DNA of 64,000 nt from Paenibacillus lentus (GTDB lineage Bacteria; Bacillota; Bacilli; Paenibacillales; Paenibacillaceae): positions 124,001 through 188,000 of the forward strand of contig NZ_CP034248.1 of assembly GCF_003931855.1 (NCBI RefSeq), in the 5' to 3' direction. The notes under the pieces were generated by a model. The model was not told the origin of the DNA, searched no databases, and saw only the letters and a list, made by a program, of their open reading frames with translations. Both the position numbers and the translations under genes were made by a program. This document shows positions 35,989 through 44,356 of the stretch, in pieces (position 1 is the first letter of the stretch; every line of letters begins with the position of its first letter).

Positions 35989-36062
35989 TTTGTACGATTT
36001 TTCGTACAAAACCGTCGCGACCAACGACATCACAAGCTCTTATACACGATCATTCGTACAAA
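35989..36062. promoter_or_regulatory. Operator-like inverted repeat upstream of the UbiA gene
   Basis: TTTGTACGA (35989-35997) and TCGTACAAA (36002-36010) form a perfect 22-bp palindrome with a 4-bp centre. A third TCGTACAAA is at 36054-36062. It sits about 90-165 bp upstream of the UbiA-family start, between it and the aminotransferase stop. The binding protein is unknown. Confidence 0.45.
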
Positions 36063-36141
36063 GATCTTGCTGCGCCAGGCGATCAGATCGGATTTCGCTA
36101 GTTTTGCTTTTCCTTTCTATTTCGAGATCATCCACGCTGAT

Positions 36142-37428
36142 TCAACACGTTATGGAACGCAGCGTCTCCTCAAGAGCCGTCAACATGCCCGCGATATCCT
36201 CCTCCGTGATGACGAGCGGCGGCTGGAAGGCCAGTACGTTGCGATCCACGCCATTCTTGCCGATGATGTATCCTTTGTCCTTCATATGCTCAAGCACCTC
36301 ATCCACCAGTGCTGCGCCACGCGATGTATCCTCGCCGAACAGCTCGGCACCGATCATCAGACCAGCCCCGCGCACCTCGGTAATCACTTCTGGAAAACGG
36401 ACTGCCAAATCGCGCAAACCTTGTTGCAGGACATCTCCAAGCTCCCTAGAGCGCTGTACCAGTTGATGCGACTCAATGTAGTCCAGCACCGCCATAGCCG
36501 TGACAGCCGACACCGGATTGCCACCGAACGTAGACGCCGAAGGCCGGTTGAAGCTGGCCGCGATCTCGTCCGTTGTAGCAAACGCGGCAACCGGCACGCC
36601 ATTACCCAGCGCCTTGGCCATCGTGATGATGTCCGGCTGTACGCCGTAACGATCTATCGCGAACATTTCCCCCGTCCGGCCAAAGCCGGTTTGGATCTCA
36701 TCCGCGATGAGGAGCACGCCGTACTGCTCCAGCAGCGCCTTCACTTCGGCGAAATACCCCGCAGGCGGCACGATGATGCCGGCGTTGCCCTGAATCGGCT
36801 CGGCAATCATGGCGGCAATGTCGCCGCCCTTTTCGTCGAGCACCTTTTTCAGGGCTGCAAGGGAGCGCTGTGCCGCCTCTTCGCCGCTCATCCCCCGTTC
36901 ATAGGGCCGGGGAATGAACGTCACGCTGCGATCCGCCTCCAGCTGCGGATCCGTCCGCCACATGCGCAGCCCGGTCATGCTCATCGTCAGATACGTGCGC
37001 CCATGCAGCCCTTGCTCCAGCGCGATAAAGCCTCTTTTTCCCGTATGCAGACGGGCCAGCAGCAGAGCTCCTTCGTTGGCCTCGGAACCACTATTGACGA
37101 AGAAGCTCCGCTTCAGGTCACCCGGCAGCACTTCTGCCATCCGCTGCGCCAAATCTACGTTCGGCTGGGTCAAATAAATCGTACAAGTATGCTGCAGCGT
37201 TCTCAGCTGTTCCTCCGTACGTCGAACGATTTCCGGGTTGCAATGCCCACAGGCAACGACCGATACCCCCGCAAAAAAGTCCGTATAGCGTCTGTTCTCG
37301 TGGTCATACAGATATTGCATGTCCCCTTTGACGATCTGCGGCGGAGTTCGGTAAAAATGACTCGTGCACGGATAAAAATACTGCTGCCGCTTCTGTAATA
37401 TGTGATCTGATCCGATGTACTGCTCCAT
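36142..37428 (-). CDS. Class III PLP-dependent aminotransferase
   Basis: 428 residues from the ATG behind AAAGGAG. Motifs: FFVNSGSEANEGALLLAR, GLHGRTYLTMSMTG, the aspartate region LLIADEIQTGFGRTG, and the PLP lysine in IITMAKALGNGVP. It resembles alanine-glyoxylate/beta-alanine-type aminotransferases (AGXT2/PydD group). The amino donor cannot be fixed from sequence. It is on the same strand as the UbiA-family gene, with a 240-bp gap. Confidence 0.88.
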   Translation of the reverse strand: MEQYIGSDHILQKRQQYFYPCTSHFYRTPPQIVKGDMQYLYDHENRRYTDFFAGVSVVACGHCNPEIVRRTEEQLRTLQHTCTIYLTQPNVDLAQRMAEVLPGDLKRSFFVNSGSEANEGALLLARLHTGKRGFIALEQGLHGRTYLTMSMTGLRMWRTDPQLEADRSVTFIPRPYERGMSGEEAAQRSLAALKKVLDEKGGDIAAMIAEPIQGNAGIIVPPAGYFAEVKALLEQYGVLLIADEIQTGFGRTGEMFAIDRYGVQPDIITMAKALGNGVPVAAFATTDEIAASFNRPSASTFGGNPVSAVTAMAVLDYIESHQLVQRSRELGDVLQQGLRDLAVRFPEVITEVRGAGLMIGAELFGEDTSRGAALVDEVLEHMKDKGYIIGKNGVDRNVLAFQPPLVITEEDIAGMLTALEETLRSITC

Positions 37429-38248
37429 CGTTCCCGCTCCTTTTCTATGCGATACATTCACTCTTAATACGATATATACACCTTGCGCTTGTACCTTGCG
37501 TTTGGCACTCTACATGGCGCACGGGACTTGGGACTTGTCCCCAGCACTTAGTCCAAGCACTTACACCAACTCTTACATAACATTTAGATGACGCTTAGTT
37601 GCACCTACGCCGCTATCTAAATACACGCATAATACTCCCATAACACTCGCCTAACTCTTGGCACCACCAGTCCCCGATCCAGCACCAGCACTTAATACGA
37701 GCACTGGGACAAGCACTTAGATTTCACTCTGGCAAAAAAATCCGCCTTGAAGCCTTGCTTCACTTGGCGATTAGTTTAGATTAACTTAGCCTAAACCTCT
37801 GCTCTGGCGGGCGTTTCACCTTTGGCCTTCGTGTAATATTAAGGTTGTCTAACTAACTGTATTTTAGGTATTTAAAAACATACGATTGCAGCTATTCAGC
37901 CTTTTAACTGGATTTCGTGCAGCTAAAACTATGCCTCTCGCAACAGCGAACGGATATATCCAAATTTACATACGTGAAATCCAGTTAATTCGCCACAAGC
38001 CCAGAATTCTCAAAAGTAACAACATGAAATCCAGTTAATCTAGTACTTCGGACAAGATACCTTTTTCCATCTTACTTTTGCCGTGCCCCACTCGTCTATA
38101 TTGCCATCCATTCGTTTTGTCGTTCATTCGCTCGTTGGACACCATAGTCACCGCTCACTATTCGCACGTTTGACCGCCACAGTTCACCGCTCACCATTCG
38201 CTCGCTTGGCCGCTCAACTTTTTACGCGCTCGCTCGTTCATCCTACCG
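37429..38248. repeat. Gene-free stretch with inverted repeat TTAACTGGATTTC and degenerate repeats
   Basis: No convincing gene. TTAACTGGATTTC at 37904-37916 faces two copies of its complement GAAATCCAGTTAA at 37976-37988 and 38026-38038, so it can form alternative hairpins. The left part repeats AGCACTTA-like words (about 37545, 37560, 37695, 37720). Near 38148 and 38184 a 30-bp unit beginning CACCGCTCAC recurs with a 36-bp period. It may be an intergenic repeat family. Confidence 0.55.
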
Positions 38249-40312
38249 TTACTGCCCTGTTATTTGCATCTGCCCTTGCCCCGGCTCGACTTCACAAGCT
38301 TCCGCTTCTGCAGCGACAGGACGCCCGGCCACGCCTCCGTCGAACTGAAGCGCCCCTAGCGTATAGCCTGCATAGACTGGGGTCATTCCGGTAAACAGCT
38401 CCCCAGCAGCTTCAGGCTGCTCTATAGCGGTTTTATAGACGCTTACGATCGACTTTAACTGCTCTGGCTGATAAGTCGCCCCTTCGATGCGGCAAACGGA
38501 CAGTCCAGCGTCCTGAAGCTCCTTAATGACTGGCAATAGGCAAAGCTCTTTGGCGAGCATCAGATGGCAGCGTCCATGAACATCACGGTAAACTGGGTTC
38601 TCCCCCTTGTCGGTCATCAGCACCAAAATACGGTTGTCTACGTAAAGATTATTTTCCTCGGCGATCGGTTCGAATACCTCGGTGTTCTCATACAAATCAT
38701 GCTCCATGTACATCAGAGCCGGGGAGCCATGCACGACCGCCTCGAGTGGAACATCGGCATTCTCCAGCAGCTTGCTGAATTCGTACAGCGGCAGCTCCAC
38801 GGATGCTGTAAATCGCTCGACGCCAAGCTTTGCGTACATTTCCGCAGACAGATGATTAAAAATATTCAAATTGATGTCGCCCACAAGCGGATATCCCTTC
38901 GAGGCAAATTTATGAATCGCACCAAGGTTGGTTACGAGAATCCCGTCAATCGGCAGACGTTCTCCGGACAATAGTGCGTCGTACATCTCAAAATGCAGCT
39001 CCGTCATCATCCTCGGCAGGCCCAAGTACAGCTTAGCCTCCCCTTTGATCTCAGCCAGCTGTGCAATCTCCTGCTTCGTAAAAGGGCGATCCGGCTCAAA
39101 CACATCGCCTGACAAATAAACATGATCCGCCCCGCCTTCAAGCGCTGCGCGCGCCTGGGCCGCATTGTTCACATGCACGGACAGCTCCATCCGATTTTGA
39201 CCATTTCGACAGTTTCGGTTAGTGCCTTGCTGCCCGCACTGCTCCGCTCCGCCCCTTTCCGCAGCCCTGACCAGAACGTTCGCAACCTCGCCCAGCCGTT
39301 TCTCTCCTAGTCTCCGTTCTTCCGTCGGCGTACTGAACACCTTGCCTGTGCTGTAAAACTTCCCTGTTCCCTCATAGCGTTTATTTATATAGGACAACCC
39401 TGGACGACCAAAGGCATAGCCTGTGGAAAAATCCCGCTTGCGATTGTCATATAGCAGCTTGGTATCCCGGTTCCGCTCAAAGCCTACCGGATCCTCGATA
39501 TAGCGATCAATTGCATCTCCATAGGCATTAACGAGCATGAGCACAAATTCTGTATCACGCATGCGCCCTTCGATTTTAAACGATGTCACTCCGCCATGGA
39601 TCAGTTCAGGAATATGCTCGTACATGAACATATCCTTCACGGCAAGCGGATATTCAGACGGATACACATAGCCATCCTTCTTCACCCGATAATCCCAGCG
39701 GCACGGCTTAAGACATTTGCCGCGATTGCTGCTCATCCCGAATACTAGTGAGCTGAAATAGCAATTTGCGCCATGCACGGAACACATATCTCCATGAATA
39801 AAATATTCCAATTCCATGCCTGTCGTTTCACGCAAATATCGCGTTGTCGTCAGATCCATTTCCCTAGAGGTTACGACCCGGGTTACTCCCATCTCGCTTA
39901 GCGCCGTAATCATCTCACGATTATGTACGTTCATCATGACCGAGGAATGCACTGGAAGCTGCAGCTTCATCTCCTGAATCAGAGCCAGAATGGCAAAATC
40001 CTGAACAATAATCGCATCTGGCCCAGCCTGTTCCAAGAAACGCAAATAATCACGAGCCTCTTCGATTTCCCCTTCATTCAGCAAGTTATTCACCGTGACG
40101 TACGCTTTTTTATGAAGAGCATGTGCATGCTTGATTGCCTCGATGATCTCTGGCCGACTGAAATTATAGCCTTTGCGCATCATGCGCATATTAAGGCTCG
40201 GCCCTCCAAAATAAACAGCGTCACAATTCGCGTGGATGACTTCCTTGAAAATTTCAAACGTCCCAGTCGGCGCAAGCAGTTCGACTTCTTTTCCATTAAA
40301 ATAACGTGCCAC
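38249..40312 (-). CDS. U32-family peptidase-like protein, long form
   Basis: 687 residues. The N-terminal peptidase U32 domain begins VELLAPTGTFEIFKEVIHANCDAVYFGG and has the conserved region HGDMCSVHGANCYFSSLVFG followed by RGKCLKPCRWDY, with four Cys likely to bind an iron-sulfur cluster. The family includes enzymes for tRNA and rRNA base hydroxylation (TrhP, RlhA). This long form has a second U32-like half with LPIDGILVTNLGAIHKFA and a C-terminal Cys-containing stretch. The GTG start at 40312 is behind GGGAG. No catalytic claim beyond the family is made. Confidence 0.87.
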   Translation of the reverse strand: MARYFNGKEVELLAPTGTFEIFKEVIHANCDAVYFGGPSLNMRMMRKGYNFSRPEIIEAIKHAHALHKKAYVTVNNLLNEGEIEEARDYLRFLEQAGPDAIIVQDFAILALIQEMKLQLPVHSSVMMNVHNREMITALSEMGVTRVVTSREMDLTTTRYLRETTGMELEYFIHGDMCSVHGANCYFSSLVFGMSSNRGKCLKPCRWDYRVKKDGYVYPSEYPLAVKDMFMYEHIPELIHGGVTSFKIEGRMRDTEFVLMLVNAYGDAIDRYIEDPVGFERNRDTKLLYDNRKRDFSTGYAFGRPGLSYINKRYEGTGKFYSTGKVFSTPTEERRLGEKRLGEVANVLVRAAERGGAEQCGQQGTNRNCRNGQNRMELSVHVNNAAQARAALEGGADHVYLSGDVFEPDRPFTKQEIAQLAEIKGEAKLYLGLPRMMTELHFEMYDALLSGERLPIDGILVTNLGAIHKFASKGYPLVGDINLNIFNHLSAEMYAKLGVERFTASVELPLYEFSKLLENADVPLEAVVHGSPALMYMEHDLYENTEVFEPIAEENNLYVDNRILVLMTDKGENPVYRDVHGRCHLMLAKELCLLPVIKELQDAGLSVCRIEGATYQPEQLKSIVSVYKTAIEQPEAAGELFTGMTPVYAGYTLGALQFDGGVAGRPVAAEAEACEVEPGQGQMQITGQ

Positions 40313-40615
40313 AGTAATACTCCCTCTCTCTATCCGCAGGTAAGTTCATTTTTGTGATTAATTTCACTAACTTCTTTGCAATTCTTCCATCTCTATTCTA
40401 GTAATTCTGTGAGATGCTTCTATTAGGTAACTCTATAGAATACTTCATAAGATACTTCATAAGATACTTCACAAGGTGCTTCAGTTCTTCATAGAGTGCT
40501 TCATAAGGCGCTTCAAGACTTCATAAGAGATTCATAAATCTTCTATGGTGCTACTGAAGCCCACTTGGGCTTCCTCATAGACTTTCTAAACATTCGCTGC
40601 CGCACCAATATCCCC
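40313..40615. repeat. Intergenic stretch with degenerate tandem repeat of a 12-bp unit
   Basis: From about 40438 the unit ATACTTCATAAG is repeated twice exactly and once as ATACTTCACAAG. Degraded copies such as GTGCTTCATAAG and GCGCTTCAAGAC follow to about 40535. There is no ORF. It may be slippage-derived and lies just after the ecfT stop. Confidence 0.6.
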
Positions 40616-41419
40616 CTATATGAAAAATCGGTACAGCAGCACCGCCACAGCCAAAAGAGCAAATGATAAAACGAACCAAGTGTCACGACTCTTCCATTCG
40701 AGCCTATGATACTCTGAACGGGGTGCTCCGATTCGATAGCCTCTTGATTCCATTGACAAAACCAATTCCTCAGCCCGGCGAAAAGCACCTACCGTAACGG
40801 GAACGAGCAAGGATACTAGCATCTTCCCCTTCTCTTTCCATGGCAGCTCCCGCAAATCAGCGCCCCGGGCTGCCTGTGCCTTCACGATCTTCTGCGACTC
40901 ATCGAGGATCGTCGGAATGAACCGCAGCGCAATGCTCATCATCAATGTCAAGCGCTGTGCCGATATGCCGATCGCCTCGAACGGCTTGAGCACGCCGGCC
41001 ATCCCTTGATTCAACCGCCCAGGCGTCGTTGTGAACGTAAGGATCGCGGTAAACGAGACAAGCATTGCCATACGCGAAGCCGAAATAAGCCCAAGGCTAA
41101 CTCCTCCAGAATAGAGAGTCCATGAGCCGATCTGCCAGAGCGCAGTTCCTTCGGTCACAGTAAAGCACTGCACGGCAAAAATAAACACCATGAGCACCCA
41201 GAGTGGCTTAGCCGCCTTGACGTAATACTTAAGCGGAATTTTCGTTGACGACATATAAGCGAGTGAAAAGACCGCGGCAGCTCCAAGCGCAGGCCATGAG
41301 CCCACGGCAACGATCGCGATAAGATACAACACCATCGCCGTCAGCTTCGCCCGCGGGTCAAGCCCGTGAATCCACGATCCGGTATCGATGCTTCGGCCTA
41401 TCACAAGCTTTCCCCGCAT
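40616..41419 (-). CDS. ecfT: ECF transporter membrane subunit EcfT
   Basis: 267 residues with about five spans. The EcfT signature is present: GSWIHGLDPRAKLTAMV near the start, the coupling helix motif AQAARGADLRELPWKEK (ARG) and a second ALRFIPTI...RAEELVLSMESRGYR. It links an S-component to the two ATPases. It overlaps the upstream EcfA gene by 19 bp. It is the last gene of the minus-strand eetA-eetB-ecfA1-ecfA2-ecfT run. Confidence 0.93.
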   Translation of the reverse strand: MRGKLVIGRSIDTGSWIHGLDPRAKLTAMVLYLIAIVAVGSWPALGAAAVFSLAYMSSTKIPLKYYVKAAKPLWVLMVFIFAVQCFTVTEGTALWQIGSWTLYSGGVSLGLISASRMAMLVSFTAILTFTTTPGRLNQGMAGVLKPFEAIGISAQRLTLMMSIALRFIPTILDESQKIVKAQAARGADLRELPWKEKGKMLVSLLVPVTVGAFRRAEELVLSMESRGYRIGAPRSEYHRLEWKSRDTWFVLSFALLAVAVLLYRFFI

Positions 41420-42309
41420 GCCAATCTCTCCTCTCTGTCTTTTGATCTACCCGCAGCCAAGAACGCCTGCTCCAGCCGCTCGGCTAATGAGTCCGGCGTC
41501 AAGCACGGCTTCTCTCCCTCCATTCCGTACTGGGCGGCAAGCTGATTCCAAAGGGTGATGCATTCCGGAAGAGCCAGCCCCTCCTGCTCCAGAACGGCGG
41601 ATTCGCGGACAAGCGCATCAGTCGTGCCCTGGAACAGCGTCCGGCCGCTCTTCATAATAATCCACCCATCGACGTAGGGCAGCAGTTCTTCCATCCGGTG
41701 CGTCACGACGATTACCGTCTTGCCCTGCTCGCGGTGCAGCTTGGATAGCAATGCGGCAAGCTCAGCCCGGCTCTGCGGATCAAGAGTGGCCGTGGGCTCA
41801 TCCAAAGCAATCACCTCGGGGTCCATGGCCAGCACTGAAGCTATGGCGACTTTGCGCATTTGACCGCCGCTTAGATGAAAGGGATTTCGCGAAAGAAGCG
41901 ACTCGTCCAGACCCAGCAGGTCCAGCGCCCATCTTGCCCGTTCCCTCGCTTCCGCCAGAGACATTCCAAAATTAAGCGGGCCAAAACAAAGGTCTTTTTC
42001 CACCGTGTCCTCGAATAACTGCTGCTCGGGAAATTGAAAGACAAGCCCCACACGTCTGCGCAGCTCGCTCATTTTAGGCGCTTTTTCCCGGGCATTCACC
42101 ACCACGTCCAAAATCCGCACACGGCCTTCTGTCGGCCTCAGGATGCCATTGAAATGCTGCAGCAGCGTCGATTTGCCAGAGCCTGTCGTACCGGCAATAC
42201 CCGTAAATGTTCCAGGCGGAATATCAAGATTGACGCCCTCCAGCGCCCCGCTTCGCCATAAGGTTCGATCATCGTAGGCGTAGCTTACCTCATCGAATGT
42301 AATAGCCAT
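41401..42309 (-). CDS. ecfA2: ECF transporter ATPase EcfA2
   Basis: 302 residues from the ATG behind AAGGAGGTGG. Walker A is GTTGSGKSTLLQHFNG, the Q-loop lies in LVFQFPEQQLFEDTV, the signature is LSGGQMRKVAIASVLAM and Walker B is VIALDEPTATLDP, with the H-loop in VVTHRME. EcfA2-specific features include the TTGSGKST P-loop. It would energise vitamin/flavin transport or FAD export together with EcfA1 and EcfT. Confidence 0.94.
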   Translation of the reverse strand: MAITFDEVSYAYDDRTLWRSGALEGVNLDIPPGTFTGIAGTTGSGKSTLLQHFNGILRPTEGRVRILDVVVNAREKAPKMSELRRRVGLVFQFPEQQLFEDTVEKDLCFGPLNFGMSLAEARERARWALDLLGLDESLLSRNPFHLSGGQMRKVAIASVLAMDPEVIALDEPTATLDPQSRAELAALLSKLHREQGKTVIVVTHRMEELLPYVDGWIIMKSGRTLFQGTTDALVRESAVLEQEGLALPECITLWNQLAAQYGMEGEKPCLTPDSLAERLEQAFLAAGRSKDREERLACGESL

Positions 42310-42313
42310 AATG

Positions 42314-43135
42314 TCACCACCTCCTTGTATGCCGGCCTCGGAGAATAGCTTCTCCATCCATCCCCCGCTTCCTTAGCTCCTGCTGAAGCCTCACCCGATA
42401 AGGCGCGATCAAACGACACGCCTGCAGCAGCTCCTCATCTTCGAATAGCTCCGCAGGAGCTCTATCGGCCGCAATGGCCCCGCCCCGAAGCACAATCGCC
42501 CGGTCCGAGGCCATAATCTCTTCCGCATCATGCGTAATCGAAATGAGCGTGTAATCCCCGCTCTTCCGCATCTCCTGCCAAATTTGCAGCAGCTCCCCGC
42601 GTGCTTTCTCATCCAACATGGAGGATGCTTCATCAAAAATAACGATACCAGGCTCCATCGCCAGAATAGAGGCGAGGGCTACGCGCTGCTTCTGTCCCCC
42701 TGACAGCTCCGATGGATGCTTGGATAACAGATGACTGATTCCCAGCTTCTCGGCGTATCGCTGTACCCGCTCCCTCATCTCCTCACGAGCAAGACAACGT
42801 CCCTCCAACCCGAAGGCGATATCCTCTTCCACCGTGGCCCCGATAAATTGGTTATCGGGATTTTGGAATACCATACCGATCCGCGGGCGAATATCCCAGA
42901 CCGATTCCCGCGTCAGCTCGCGGCCCTCCACAGTAATCGAACCGCTATTTACAGCAAGTAATCCGCCTAGTAGCTTGGCAAGCGTTGATTTTCCGCAACC
43001 GTTGGGGCCGACGATCGACACCCAGCTTCCAGAAGCAATACGGAATGTCACCTCATCCAAAATCGGGGTTTCCGGCACATAAGCAAAGGATACCTGCTCC
43101 AATTCATAAGCATATTCCGCTTCCGCTGCAGCCAT
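42314..43135 (-). CDS. ecfA1: ECF transporter ATPase EcfA1
   Basis: 273 residues. Walker A is GPNGCGKSTLAKLLGG, the Q-loop VFQNPDNQFIGATVEEDIAFGL, the signature LSGGQKQRVALASILAM and Walker B IVIFDEASSMLD (Ala for the usual Pro after Glu). It starts 12 bp after eetB behind AAGGGGG and ends 4 bp before ecfA2, so the two ATPases are coupled. Confidence 0.94.
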   Translation of the reverse strand: MAAAEAEYAYELEQVSFAYVPETPILDEVTFRIASGSWVSIVGPNGCGKSTLAKLLGGLLAVNSGSITVEGRELTRESVWDIRPRIGMVFQNPDNQFIGATVEEDIAFGLEGRCLAREEMRERVQRYAEKLGISHLLSKHPSELSGGQKQRVALASILAMEPGIVIFDEASSMLDEKARGELLQIWQEMRKSGDYTLISITHDAEEIMASDRAIVLRGGAIAADRAPAELFEDEELLQACRLIAPYRVRLQQELRKRGMDGEAILRGRHTRRW

Positions 43136-43147
43136 CTCCTCACCCCC

Positions 43148-43726
43148 TTAATCATTCAAAAACGATTCAAACAAAGATAGCCTGGACAGAGCTGGGATCA
43201 AATAGCGAACCGCAATCCCAACCGCAATCCCCGTCAACACTCCTGTAATGAGGAGCATCGGCAGGTAATAAAATATTTTCGTTGTCAGGAAATATAGTGA
43301 TGCCGCCGTAAGCTGCCCGATATTATGAGCAATCCCTCCCACGATGCTTATGCCGATCATGCTCAGTCTCTTGCGTCCTACCAGAAGCAGGAACCACATT
43401 GCCGCAAAGCTAAACAGCGCGCCCATAATGCTAAATAAAAAACTGGAGAACGTACCAAATATAAAGGCAGTAAGCAAAGTCTTCAGCAATACCATCATCA
43501 GGGCATCCCTTGCCTTCAGGAAATAAAGGCAGGTCAGTACCATAATATTAGCCAGTCCCAGCTTGGCCCCCGGAACTCCCATGTTAATGGGAATAAGCGA
43601 TTCGATCAGACTTAACACGACTGCAACCGCAGCGAAAATAGCCACGATCACCGTTCTTTTCAATATGAGGGTGGACGATTCGCTGCCCAGCGACCTCTGC
43701 GCAGTTTGCTTATTTAACAATGGCAT
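43148..43726 (-). CDS. eetB: EetB-like membrane protein (Gx transporter family)
   Basis: 192 residues and about five to six spans. PGAKLGLANIMVL and GGIAHNIGQLTAASL are typical of the Gx transporter/heptaprenyl synthase component I Pfam family. The latter name is misleading, since these are integral membrane proteins. In Listeria EetB is needed for electron transfer to outside acceptors together with EetA. It overlaps eetA by 17 bp. An S-component-like function for the ECF module is a possible alternative reading. Confidence 0.85.
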   Translation of the reverse strand: MPLLNKQTAQRSLGSESSTLILKRTVIVAIFAAVAVVLSLIESLIPINMGVPGAKLGLANIMVLTCLYFLKARDALMMVLLKTLLTAFIFGTFSSFLFSIMGALFSFAAMWFLLLVGRKRLSMIGISIVGGIAHNIGQLTAASLYFLTTKIFYYLPMLLITGVLTGIAVGIAVRYLIPALSRLSLFESFLND

Positions 43727-44105
43727 CTATATCATCTCCTTCCCCCAGGTCTCCTTCGATTTCAACAATCATTTTATGCGGAAGGCAGACAATCGCCCCC
43801 CCATCGCGCTTAACAAAGCCGAAGGTTAGACATAACTGATCGGGACAGTCCGCCTCAATCATCTCTATACCATAGTCATGCACCTTCAAAATGTTGAGAC
43901 CATCCTCGGTTTCAATTTCAATAATTTGCTCCTCCTCCGTGAGTTCCACGGATCGAACCAGCTTACCGTCTACTTTAATATTTGCGACAAGCGGAGTATT
44001 ATTGTGATTTTTTTCACTTAAATCTGCAAAAAGCCACCTTGGAATTAGAAATGCCAGAGCAATAACGACGATCAAGCTAACCAGCAGGACGTCTCCACGT
44101 TTCAT
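43710..44105 (-). CDS. eetA: EetA-like protein (NusG domain II)
   Basis: 131 residues. One N-terminal membrane anchor (VLLVSLIVVIALAFLIP) is followed by an extracytoplasmic NusG-domain-II fold with the signature CPDQLCLTFGFVKR and IVCLPHKMIVEIEG; three Cys are visible. It is the first gene after a good promoter. Listeria EetA has the same architecture and lies next to EetB. It probably carries electrons from quinol towards the flavoprotein. The mechanism is not established. Confidence 0.87.
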   Translation of the reverse strand: MKRGDVLLVSLIVVIALAFLIPRWLFADLSEKNHNNTPLVANIKVDGKLVRSVELTEEEQIIEIETEDGLNILKVHDYGIEMIEADCPDQLCLTFGFVKRDGGAIVCLPHKMIVEIEGDLGEGDDIDAIVK

Positions 44106-44151
44106 AGAGAAAACCCCTTATTTTTTAATTATATAAATTCTAGACGAACTC

Positions 44152-44180
44152 ATTATAACCCCTGTTTTTCAAACCTTCAA
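44152..44180 (-). promoter_or_regulatory. Sigma-A promoter of the eetA operon
   Basis: On the minus strand TTGAAG (44175-44180) is spaced exactly 17 bp from TATAAT (44152-44157). A degenerate Crp/Fnr-like site (TGTGC-N6-TCTCA on the plus strand, 44190-44205) lies upstream of it. Confidence 0.78.
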
Positions 44181-44265
44181 TGACTAACCTGTGCGATTTC
44201 TCTCATTTTCCTGATTGTCACAAAACCCTCACTTTGTAAGGAATTTAATGGAATAATCATTACTT

Positions 44266-44309
44266 TGTGAAAAATATTACTTTTAACAAATTGCTATTCT
44301 TGATACAAT
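44266..44309 (+). promoter_or_regulatory. Crp/Fnr-like site and extended -10 promoter of fmnB
   Basis: TGTGA-AAAATA-TTACT (44266-44281) matches eight of ten consensus positions of TGTGA-N6-TCACA. TGA-TACAAT (44301-44309) is an extended -10. The distance from box centre to -10 (30.5 bp) is almost the same as at pplA (29.5 bp). Confidence 0.5.
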
Positions 44310-44356
44310 AAATTTGAATCAATAAATTTAGAAAGAAATGAAATGAGGCGGCACAC

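Noticed and set aside
36067-37398. 443-residue plus-strand frame opposite the aminotransferase
   Set aside because: It is the antisense of a gene with clear PLP motifs; composition is His/Arg-rich shadow sequence.
38083-38394. 103-residue open frame on the plus strand before the U32 gene end
   Set aside because: It overlaps the U32 coding end, has no ribosome binding site and is built from repeated CACCGCTCAC-like words.
37429-40535. Possible CRISPR array in the repeat-rich gaps
   Set aside because: Repeats are short, degenerate and without unique spacers of constant length; no cas genes are present.
43148-43726. Naming the EetB-like gene heptaprenyl diphosphate synthase component I
   Set aside because: The protein is integral to the membrane with Gx transporter motifs; the name comes from an old family label.
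44190-44205. Third Crp/Fnr box for eetA
   Set aside because: It matches eight of ten positions but its distance to the eetA -10 differs by about 11 bp from the other two, and eetA has a full sigma-A promoter.
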